NCBI GenBank assembly: GCA_025353435.1
Contig: JANXQR010000174.1
Location: 1-16,118, forward strand
From: Acidobacteriota bacterium
Lineage (GTDB): Bacteria; Acidobacteriota; Terriglobia; Terriglobales; Acidobacteriaceae
Reading direction: 5' to 3'
Length of the DNA stretch: 16,118 nt
Shown here: positions 7,836-14,620 of the stretch, in pieces
Layout of the letters: each line of letters begins with the position of its first letter
How positions within the stretch are numbered: position 1 is the first letter of the stretch
Notes under the pieces: model-generated
Told to the model about the DNA's origin: nothing
The model's input: only the letters and a program-made list of their open reading frames with translations
Database searches by the model: none
Program-made: the position numbers and the translations under genes

Positions 7836-8867
7836 CTAAGTGTTGAATTTCTCAACGTTCGACAACCCGCCGAGCAACAGCAACAGCAACGCCTTTTGCG
7901 CGTGCATGCGGTTTTCCGCCTGGTCGAAGACGATCGATTGAGGGCCGTCAAGGACTGCGTCCGTGACTTCAGCATTTCGACGCGCGGGAAGGCAATGCAT
8001 GAAGACTGCGTTCGGTCTCGCCTTCTGCATCAGGGTTTCGTTCACCTGGAAGGGACGGAAGATGGGTGCGCGTTTTGTGGATTCGTGCTCGTATCCCATG
8101 CTCACGCACACATCTGTATACACCGCGTCAGCGTTTTCGACGGCTGCGTGAGGATCCTGGAGCAGGCGAACTTCGCATCCATTCAATTCGGCAATCTCTC
8201 GAGCCTTGGTGACGATTTCGATGTCAGGTGAGTAGCCCCGCGGGGTCGCAACCGTTACGTTGGTCCCCAACTGCGCGCCGGTCAGCATAAGCGAATGGCA
8301 GACGTTGTTACCATCGCCGACATAAGTGAAGTTAAGTCCTGAAGCCGATCCGAAGTGTTCCTCAAGAGTCATAAAATCGGCCAGCGCCTGGCATGGATGC
8401 TCAAAATCTGAAAGTGCATTGATCACTGGCACGCGGGAGTTGGCGGCCATCTCCGTGATGGTGTCGTGCGCATAGGTTCTCAATACGATCAGGTCAACCC
8501 AGCGCTCGACATTGCGTGCAACGTCGGCGATCGACTCGCGTTCTCCCAGGGGAGAATTGGTCTGATCGACAAAGATCGCGTTGCCGCCCATGGTGCTGAA
8601 TCCGGTTTCAAAGCTGAGCCGCGTTCGAAGGCTCGCTTTCTCAAACATCAACACCATTTGCTTTGCATCGAGTGCATTGCGGTACTCGCGGGGGTTGTGC
8701 TTCACATGGTGGCCGAGCTTGAGGATTGCGCGGACTTCGCCGCTCGACAGATCTGCGATGGAGCACATGTCCTCGCCGGCCAAGCGAGCCGCCGCGTTAA
8801 GAATGTCAGGGTCGTTTTGAACAGGCAGGGCGGTTTCCCGGCGCTCGATGGTTGCTTTGCTAGCCAA
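7836..8867 (-). CDS. argF: Ornithine carbamoyltransferase (TTG start)
   Basis: ArgF makes citrulline from ornithine and carbamoyl phosphate. Starting at TTG 8867 the protein has 343 residues. It shows the carbamoyl-phosphate-binding SLRTR at 79-83, HPCQALAD at 157-164, the ornithine-side SMG loop at 256-258, and HCLPAR at 291-296 with the catalytic Cys. These fit ornithine carbamoyltransferase. Acetylornithine or succinylornithine transcarbamylases are less likely, but cannot be excluded without an alignment. The TTG is chosen because a perfect AGGAGG (complement at 8876-8881) lies 8 nt upstream. The longest frame, from ATG at 8978, would overlap argD by 119 nt and add a Pro-rich, family-unlike N-terminus. 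With TTG, the overlap with argD is 8 nt, typical of translational coupling. About 35 residues still precede the usual family start (CSIADLSSGE), an N-terminal extension of unknown role. Confidence 0.95.
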   Translation of the reverse strand: MASKATIERRETALPVQNDPDILNAAARLAGEDMCSIADLSSGEVRAILKLGHHVKHNPREYRNALDAKQMVLMFEKASLRTRLSFETGFSTMGGNAIFVDQTNSPLGERESIADVARNVERWVDLIVLRTYAHDTITEMAANSRVPVINALSDFEHPCQALADFMTLEEHFGSASGLNFTYVGDGNNVCHSLMLTGAQLGTNVTVATPRGYSPDIEIVTKAREIAELNGCEVRLLQDPHAAVENADAVYTDVCVSMGYEHESTKRAPIFRPFQVNETLMQKARPNAVFMHCLPARRNAEVTDAVLDGPQSIVFDQAENRMHAQKALLLLLLGGLSNVEKFNT

Positions 8868-10125
8868 GGTGTTTTCCTCCTGCGGCATGGGTGGTCTGCG
8901 CCCCGCTAAAGGCGGCGGTGTGTTGAGTAAAGATTTCATCGAGTGCGGCAATGGCGGTGTCGACGTGGGTGCGTTCAATGATGTAGGGCGGCAGAAAACG
9001 CAGGACCGTATCGCTTGTGCAGTTGATGATTATGTGGCGCTTCAGCATCTCGGCCACGGTGAGTTTGGCGAGATCTGCTGAGTCGAGTTCTACACCAATC
9101 ATCAGGCCCTTACCGCGCACATCCTCGATGGTTTCATGCTTAGTGGCGAGGGAGCGAAGCTGGGTCACGAAGTACTCGCCGACATCAGTTGCGTGCAGAA
9201 GCAGATTGTCTTGATCAATGTGGTCGATGACGGCGATTGCGACGGCGCAGGCGAGCGGGCCGCCGCCGAAAGTTGTCCCGTGCATGCCGGCGTGGATGGC
9301 GCGCGCTGCTTCTTCAGTGCAGAGGATGGCCCCGAGCGGAATGCCGCCAGCGAGCGGCTTTGCCAACGTTGTGACGTCGGGCTGAATCCCATAGTGCTGA
9401 TAGCTGCACCACTTTCCGGTGCGGCCCATTCCGGCCTGAATCTCATCAACAGCCAGCAGCGCCCCGGTGGAAGTGGCGAGCGCGCGTGCTTCAGCGAGGA
9501 ACTCTTGAGTCAGCGGCCGCACGCCGCCTTCACCCTGGATGGCCTCGACAAGGATCGCGCAGACGTCATTTGAGAACTTGGCGCGCAGATCTTCGATGTC
9601 GTTGAAGCGGACGAAATCCACGCCTGGAACGACGGGCCCGAAAGGTTCCCGATATTTGGCCTTATGGGTTGTCGAGACAGAACCAAATGTACGCCCGTGA
9701 AAGCTCTGTTCAAGAGCGAGGAACTTGGTGCCGATCTGTCTTCCTTCGCTGCGCAAGAGCCCGGCATGTGCACGGGCCAGCTTCATTGCGCCTTCCCATG
9801 TTTCAGTGCCGGTGTTAGCAAAGAAGACGCGATCGAGCCCGGTGCGCTCGGTGAGCCGCAGGGCAAGCTCAGCCTGACCCTCATGGTAAAAGAGGTTTGA
9901 AGTGTGAATGAGCGCGCGGCTCTGATTGATGATCGCCCGCTCGATTACGGGGTGAGCATAGCCCAGCGCATTGACACCGATTCCGCTGAGCAGATCGAGA
10001 TAGTGATGTCCGTCCTCATCGATCAGGTACATCCCTTCGCCACCCACGAACAGGATTGGATTCCGGTCATAGGTAGACAGCAGCAATTTTGATTCTGCAG
10101 CGCGAATTTGATCAAATTTCGACAC
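8860..10125 (-). CDS. argD: Acetylornithine aminotransferase
   Basis: ArgD is a PLP enzyme that transfers an amino group from glutamate to N-acetylglutamate semialdehyde, giving N-acetylornithine; many family members also accept succinyl-diaminopimelate precursors for lysine synthesis. The 421 residues carry class-III aminotransferase marks: the phosphate-binding ANTGTETWEGAMKLAR at about 103-118, SFHGRT at 141-146, VDEIQAGMGRTGKW with PLP-contacting Asp227, and the PLP Lys256 in LAKPLAGGIPLGAIL. GTETWEGA replaces the commoner GTEANEAA, a conservative variation. The start is GTG at 10125, with AAGGAG 7 nt upstream that overlaps the argB stop; the gap to argB is 11 nt. The C-terminal tail (SGAQTTHAAGGKHLG) looks unstructured, and its codons also encode the argF Shine-Dalgarno. 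Confidence 0.96.
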   Translation of the reverse strand: MSKFDQIRAAESKLLLSTYDRNPILFVGGEGMYLIDEDGHHYLDLLSGIGVNALGYAHPVIERAIINQSRALIHTSNLFYHEGQAELALRLTERTGLDRVFFANTGTETWEGAMKLARAHAGLLRSEGRQIGTKFLALEQSFHGRTFGSVSTTHKAKYREPFGPVVPGVDFVRFNDIEDLRAKFSNDVCAILVEAIQGEGGVRPLTQEFLAEARALATSTGALLAVDEIQAGMGRTGKWCSYQHYGIQPDVTTLAKPLAGGIPLGAILCTEEAARAIHAGMHGTTFGGGPLACAVAIAVIDHIDQDNLLLHATDVGEYFVTQLRSLATKHETIEDVRGKGLMIGVELDSADLAKLTVAEMLKRHIIINCTSDTVLRFLPPYIIERTHVDTAIAALDEIFTQHTAAFSGAQTTHAAGGKHLG

Positions 10126-10136
10126 TTCTTTTCTCC

Positions 10137-10919
10137 TTAGGCAACCATCACTTCAGTGCCGTGCGCAACACGGGAACTACAAAGATCGGGAAGGGAACTG
10201 GCAGCTTCGGCGGGCAGAATACGTACACGCTTTACGCCGTTTAGCAGCGCTTCCCGACAGGCGCTGAGTTTGGGTAGCATGCCGCCCGAGATGATGGCAG
10301 TCTTTGCCATCTCGGCAATCTGATCGATCGAAAGCCATCGCAATATTTCGCCATTGCCGCCGCGCACTCCAGGTACATCGGTGAGAAAGACGAGGGCGTC
10401 TGCATGGCAAGCGATCGCGCACTCAGCGGCCATTTCATCTGCGTTCACGTTGTAATATTCTCCATCAAACCCGAGCGCCATCGATGAGATTACAGGTACG
10501 CCGTTGAGTTGCCATATTGCATCAAGCCATCGCGGATCGCTTGCGGCAATTTCTCCCACATAGCCCAAATCCGGAGAGGTGCGCTTCTTGCGTGCGCGAA
10601 ACAAAAGTCCATCGCCTCCGGAAAGCCCAATCGCTGGCTGTCCAAGGGCGCCGAGCGCGGCGACCAGGCCCTTGTTGACCTTTCCCGCCAACACCATCAA
10701 CGCCGTATCGCGCGTCTCCGCATCGGTCACGCGCAGGCCGTTGACAAACTCGCTTTGCTTTCCGAGAGCTTTGAGGGTACGGGTCAGCTGGACGCCACCT
10801 CCATGCACCACGGCCACCTGGTTGCCGTCGCGCACCAGTTCTACGATGGCCCGCATTGATCCCTGGAGAAGTGCCGGGGTTTCGAGGCCTGCTCCGCCGA
10901 GCTTGACAACATACTTCAT
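10137..10919 (-). CDS. argB: Acetylglutamate kinase (short form)
   Basis: ArgB phosphorylates N-acetylglutamate, the second step. It is a 260-residue amino-acid-kinase fold: VVKLGGAG at 4-11 (phosphate-binding Lys6 and Gly loop), VVHGGGVQ at 37-44, the substrate-contacting NVNADEMAAE at 157-166, and SGGMLPKL at 211-218 with Lys217. The length and N-terminus match the E. coli-type kinase. The N-terminal helix that links subunits into hexamers in arginine-inhibited kinases (Pseudomonas, Thermotoga) is absent, so direct arginine inhibition of this step is unlikely; that is inference from architecture. The ATG overlaps the argC stop by 4 nt (ATGA arrangement), indicating translational coupling. 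Confidence 0.96.
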   Translation of the reverse strand: MKYVVKLGGAGLETPALLQGSMRAIVELVRDGNQVAVVHGGGVQLTRTLKALGKQSEFVNGLRVTDAETRDTALMVLAGKVNKGLVAALGALGQPAIGLSGGDGLLFRARKKRTSPDLGYVGEIAASDPRWLDAIWQLNGVPVISSMALGFDGEYYNVNADEMAAECAIACHADALVFLTDVPGVRGGNGEILRWLSIDQIAEMAKTAIISGGMLPKLSACREALLNGVKRVRILPAEAASSLPDLCSSRVAHGTEVMVA

Positions 10920-11983
10920 TCAAGGCCCTCCGACTCGTCCCAGCCAAGCATGACGTTCATGTTCTGCACAGCCTGTGAGGATGCGCCCTTGAGCAAATTA
11001 TCGAGGCAGCTTACGATCACTGCGCGGGTCCCATCTGGCGAAAGCTGGAAGCCGATGTCGGCATAGTTGGTTCTAACCACATGCTGAATTTGCGGCAGAC
11101 CGTGTTCATGCAGCCGCACCATCGGACTGTTCGCAAAGAAGGACCGGTAGGCATGGATGACCGCCGAGCGATTTTGGGCGTCTTTGAAGCGCAAATAAAT
11201 AGTGGAAAGAATTCCACGAGGAATTGGAAGTAGATGCGGCGTAAAGGTCATGGACTCCGCGCCAATGCCGATCTGCTCCAGCAATTCGCCCGTATGGCGA
11301 TGAGTAAACACACCGTACGCAGAGAGATTGTCGGCCGCGTACATGAAGTGCGTCTTGGCTGTGGGCGCCTTGCCGGCTCCACTCACGCCGCTCTTGGCGT
11401 CTGCAATGATCCCATATTGAACATCGATGAGGCCTGCAGCCACAAGCGGCTTGACGGCGAGAATGATCGATGTCGCATAGCACCCTGGATTCGCCACGAG
11501 CCGGGCACCGGCAATTTCTCCGCGATGCAACTCCGGCATTCCGTAAACAGCTTCGGCCTGAACCTCGCTCGCCTGGGCCGATCCTTCGTCCTCGAAGGCG
11601 TAGATGGCGCGATTCACGGCCTCGTTAAGTCGCCAAGCACCGCTCAAATCAATCACGCGAATCCCGCGTGCTAGTGCCTCAGGAACCCATGCGCGCGATT
11701 GTTCGTGCGGCGTGGCCAGGAACATGACCTTGACATCGAGGTCGGTCATCAACTCCCACGAGAAGGGATGCTGGCGCAGGTTTCCCCTTCCCCTGCTGTC
11801 AACGAGCGCATGGTGAATCTCCGCCAGCGGTATGCCGCCGCGCTCAACATCTCTTTCGTCGACGCGGCCCGCGAACACAGGCGGAGCGTTCTTCAAACGC
11901 GGATGATGGAGCAGGAGCCGAGCCAGTTCCGCGCCGGCATATCCGGTCACTCCGATGACTGCTGTTTGGACCGCTTCGCTCAT
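10916..11983 (-). CDS. argC: N-acetyl-gamma-glutamyl-phosphate reductase
   Basis: ArgC reduces N-acetylglutamyl phosphate with NADPH to the semialdehyde. The 355 residues begin with a Rossmann fold, IGVTGYAGAEL at 10-20. The catalytic Cys168 lies in ARLVANPGCYATS, and DAKSGVSGAGKAP follows, which marks the long (type 1) ArgC family. HTGE near 230 fits the active-site His region. The start ATG overlaps the argR stop by 4 nt, and the stop overlaps argB by 4 nt. About 30 residues after the first Gly loop look unusual for the family (GRVDERDVERGGIPLAE), but the frame is intact. Confidence 0.97.
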   Translation of the reverse strand: MSEAVQTAVIGVTGYAGAELARLLLHHPRLKNAPPVFAGRVDERDVERGGIPLAEIHHALVDSRGRGNLRQHPFSWELMTDLDVKVMFLATPHEQSRAWVPEALARGIRVIDLSGAWRLNEAVNRAIYAFEDEGSAQASEVQAEAVYGMPELHRGEIAGARLVANPGCYATSIILAVKPLVAAGLIDVQYGIIADAKSGVSGAGKAPTAKTHFMYAADNLSAYGVFTHRHTGELLEQIGIGAESMTFTPHLLPIPRGILSTIYLRFKDAQNRSAVIHAYRSFFANSPMVRLHEHGLPQIQHVVRTNYADIGFQLSPDGTRAVIVSCLDNLLKGASSQAVQNMNVMLGWDESEGLE

Positions 11984-12513
11984 GACTCTAGAATCGTCCT
12001 CAGTTTTGATTCCACGTCAGTGGCATGGCGTGAATCCTGGCACACTATCAACACCGTATCGTCGCCGGCGATGGTACCCACCACTTCCGGCCAATCTTCA
12101 TAATCGAGCGATGCCGCGACCGGCTGCGCGCCGCCCATTACGGTGCGCACAACCACCTGGTTCATGGCTCGGCGTACGCGCATGCCGAAGCTTTCCATCA
12201 CCTCGGCGACCGTTGGCGGGCCGTCATCTTCAACTGCAGTGGCGGTGCCGTTGCCATTCCCATTCGGTAATGCGTAGCCGCCCGGACCCTTGGAAATTCG
12301 AAGTTCGTGAATATCCCGCGAAAGTGTGGCTTGGGTGACTTCAAATCCTCGGCGGCGCAGCTTGCGGCGAAGCTCGTCCTGGTTGCTCACCAGGGAGCTT
12401 GCCACAAGTTCCCGTATCGCGTTGTGCCGCTGATATTTGATCGAAGTTCCTTTTTCCCGGGCAATGCAAAGCGCGGCCCGCAGTCGTGCGGCCGCGCTCG
12501 TATAAATATACAC
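11980..12513 (-). CDS. argR: Arginine repressor ArgR, first gene of the arginine operon
   Basis: ArgR is an arginine-responsive DNA-binding hexamer that represses arginine synthesis genes. The coordinates give the longest frame (GTG at 12513, 177 residues), but the true protein probably starts at codon 25. That is ATC at 12441-12439, preceded by AAGGA with 6 nt spacing, and the family-like N-terminus IKYQRHNAIRELV begins exactly there. From ATC the length is 153, the normal size. On this numbering the winged-helix domain covers about 1-65 with GFEVTQATLSRDIHEL at 32-47. A Gly/Asn-rich linker follows at about 59-70. The C-terminal arginine-binding and oligomerisation domain carries VVRTVMGGA and GTIAGDDTVLIV (122-133). 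Residues 1-24 of the long frame would be encoded across the proposed operator and upstream of the likely transcription start. Its end overlaps argC by 4 nt, so repressor and enzymes appear to share one autoregulated transcript. Confidence 0.93.
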   Translation of the reverse strand: MYIYTSAAARLRAALCIAREKGTSIKYQRHNAIRELVASSLVSNQDELRRKLRRRGFEVTQATLSRDIHELRISKGPGGYALPNGNGNGTATAVEDDGPPTVAEVMESFGMRVRRAMNQVVVRTVMGGAQPVAASLDYEDWPEVVGTIAGDDTVLIVCQDSRHATDVESKLRTILES

Positions 12514-12532
12514 TGAAATGTATAACTATACA
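12500..12532. promoter_or_regulatory. Tandem AT-rich palindromes, probable ArgR operator (two ARG boxes)
   Basis: Two palindromes lie side by side: GTATAAATATAC (12500-12511, 5-bp arms) and TGTATAACTATACA (12519-12532, 6-bp arms). Their centres are 20 bp apart, close to two helical turns. Classical ArgR operators are pairs of 18-bp AT-rich palindromic boxes separated by 2-3 bp, that is 20-21 bp centre to centre, so the geometry fits. The site lies just upstream of the probable argR start and between divergent argR and gltB. The sequence differs from the E. coli core TGAAT-ATTCA, so the assignment rests on symmetry, spacing and position. Confidence 0.6.
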
Positions 12533-12533
12533 A
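12505..12533 (-). promoter_or_regulatory. Candidate promoter of the arg operon
   Basis: On the minus strand a -10-like TATATT (complement at 12505-12510; 5 of 6 to consensus) follows a weak -35-like TTGTAT (complement at 12528-12533; 3 of 6) with a 17-nt spacer. Transcription would start near 12498, downstream of the GTG at 12513, which would therefore not be translated. Both promoter hexamers lie within the two palindromes, so a bound repressor would block the polymerase directly. AT-rich palindromes easily mimic -10 elements, so confidence is modest. Confidence 0.4.
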
Positions 12534-12619
12534 AACGCTCATTTTTTGGCCTTTGTTTGATGGGAAGCTGGTCGGCGGCTGAGCCTGTCGCGGACTCTGG
12601 CGGTGGAGCACGCATCGCT

Positions 12620-12631
12620 GCCTTGCAAGGC
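12620..12631. promoter_or_regulatory. Perfect 12-bp palindrome upstream of gltB
   Basis: GCCTTGCAAGGC is a perfect palindrome with no spacer, ending 34 nt before the gltB ATG. It could be an operator for a dimeric regulator of the gltB remnant, but a 12-bp palindrome can also occur by chance. No convincing -35/-10 pair for gltB was found nearby; TATAGT at 12655-12660 is too close to the ATG unless the message is leaderless. The remaining bases between argR and gltB show nothing recognisable. Confidence 0.25.
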
Positions 12632-12665
12632 TCGGAAATCATTCGCAAAGGTCGTATAGTTACTG

Positions 12666-13205
12666 ATGGGTTTCATTCGCAAGTTTCCCAAAATTGAAAC
12701 AAATGTCCTGGCGAAGAATCAGGCGAAACGCCCAGTGTGCCCGGAAGCCCGGTTCGAAGGCACGCTGATCGATCCGCGGTTTGACTTCGATTCCTGCGGC
12801 GTGGGATTTGTGGCGCAATTGTCGGCTCAGCCTTCGTACGAAATTCTGGATCATGCCCTCACAGCGCTTGCGGGGCTCGAGCATCGCGGTGCGGTTGCCG
12901 CGGATGGAAAGTCGAGCGACGGCGGGGGAGTAACAACGGCGATTCCGCGTGAATGGCTGCTCTTGCAGTCGGAGGTGGAGCTTTCGCCTCGATCGCCGCT
13001 AGGCGTTGCAGTTGCATTCTTGCCCTTGAACGACAGTGCGCAGCGTGAAGAGTTCTCGGCTGCGCTTGCCGCACAGAATTGTCGCATCCTCGCATGGCGA
13101 CCGGTTCCTGTGCGCCCTGAAGTGTTGGGGGAGATTGCGAATGCCGCCCGGCCGGAGATCTGGCATGTTCTGATTACTTCCGACGTACGGAAGATTTCGA
13201 TGGCA
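12666..13205 (+). pseudogene. gltB: gltB segment 1: start of glutamine amidotransferase domain
   Basis: This frame carries a 43-residue leader and then SCGVGFVAQL, with Cys44 as the N-terminal nucleophile of class-II amidotransferases after propeptide removal. LEHRGAVAADG follows, matching the LEHRGACGAD block that helps bind glutamine. Homology continues through VPVRPEVLGEIANAARPEIWHVLI. At about 13190 it passes to the next frame, which reads DFDGRLFLARKQFEG, the expected GltB continuation. The original frame runs on to a stop at 13355 with a tail of no family resemblance. Confidence 0.75.
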
Positions 13206-14620
13206 GGTTATTTCTCGCCCGAAAGCAATTCGAGGGCGCGAAAATCCCCGGCTACGTTGCCAGCATCTCGTCGCGGACCATGGTCTACAAGGCGATGTGC
13301 GCTGGCCGCTTGTTGGCCGAGTTTTACCCCGACCTCGCCTCTCCGGAATTCATGACACCGTTCGCACTTTTCCATCAGCGCTATGCCACCAATGTTCTGC
13401 CATCCTGGCATCGCGCACAGCCGCTGCGCGCTCTGGCGCACAACGGCGAGATCAACACCATTTGGGGGAACCGGGCACGCATGGAGGCACGTACGGCTAC
13501 ATTGCCGCTCGAACTGCACCCCGTTTTAAGCGAGGGAGGATCCGAGCAGGCGGTCGATCCCAAGTCAACGCACCTCCGCGATTTGCTCGAGATCCGCCCT
13601 GCGGGGCCTGAATTGCCGCTCGATGAGGTCGAAGCCATACGGTCTGTCACCGGAAAATTCATTGCAAGCGCCATGTCGTTCGGATCCCTTTCGCCGGAGG
13701 CACACCAGACCATCACTCTGGCCATGAACACATTGGGGGCGCGGTCGAATACTGGAGAGGGTGGGGAAGATCCGGCCGTGTATGCGCCCGTGGATGGAGC
13801 GCCATCGCTGCTGAATAACAAGATCAAGCAGGTAGCCAGTGCGCGTTTCGGCGTGACTGCCGAATATCTGGCGCACGCTGAAGAACTGGAGATCAAGGTT
13901 ACGCAGGGAGCGAAGCCAGGCGAAGGCGGCCAACTGCCCGGGTACAAGGTCACGGAGTTGATCGCGCGCCTGCGCCGCGAACAGCCTGGCATGCAGCTCA
14001 TCTCGCCGCCACCGCACCACGATATCTACTCGATTGAAGATCTGGCGCAACTCATTTGGGATTTGAAGCGTGTCAATCCTCGCGCGACAGTCGGTGTGAG
14101 GCTGGTTTCAGGATGCGGGGTGGGCACGATCGCCGCGGGCGTCGCAAAAGCATATGCAGATTACATAGTGATTGCCGGAAACTCGGGAGGCACGGGCGCC
14201 TCACCGCTATCGAGCATCAAGTACGCGGGGAATCCGTGGGAGCTAGGCCTGGCTGAAGCGCAGCAGGTGCTGGTGCACAACGGGCTGCGCGGGTGCGTAC
14301 GGCTCCGTACCGATGGAGGTCTGCGCACTGCAAGGGACATCGTGATTGCCGCGCTTCTTGGGGCAGATCAATTCGCATTCGGCACGTCGATTTTGGTTGC
14401 TCTTGGCTGCGATATGGCGCGGCAATGCCACCTGAACACCTGCCCCACCGGCATTGCCACACAGCGTCCTGAATTGCGTGCCAAGTTCCGCGGCAAGCCG
14501 GAACATGTCATACGATTCCTCGAGGAACTGGCAAGCGAAGTCCGTTTGCTGCTTGCGAAGCTGGGACTACCCTCGCTGACGGCCGCAACTGGGTGTACCG
14601 ATCTGCTCGAGCGGTCACGC
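13206..14620 (+). pseudogene. gltB: gltB segment 2: end of amidotransferase fused to FMN/Fe-S synthase domain
   Basis: The first ATG in this frame is at 13280, but homology begins before it at about 13193, so the segment is an internal piece. Numbered from that ATG, FYPDLASPEF and LAHNGEINTIWGNR (53-65) end the amidotransferase domain. The sequence then jumps from HPVLSEGGSEQ (80-90) to STHLRDLLEIRPAG (96-109), skipping the central domain. The synthase domain follows complete: AMSFGSLSPEAH, SNTGEGGEDP, AKPGEGGQLPGYKV, SPPPHHDIYSIEDLAQLI, IAGNSGGTGASPLSSIK, and the [3Fe-4S] cysteines C377-x5-C383-x4-C388 in CDMARQCHLNTCPTGIATQ. The frame closes at 14641 soon after TDLLER, where the third frame takes over. 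Confidence 0.78.
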
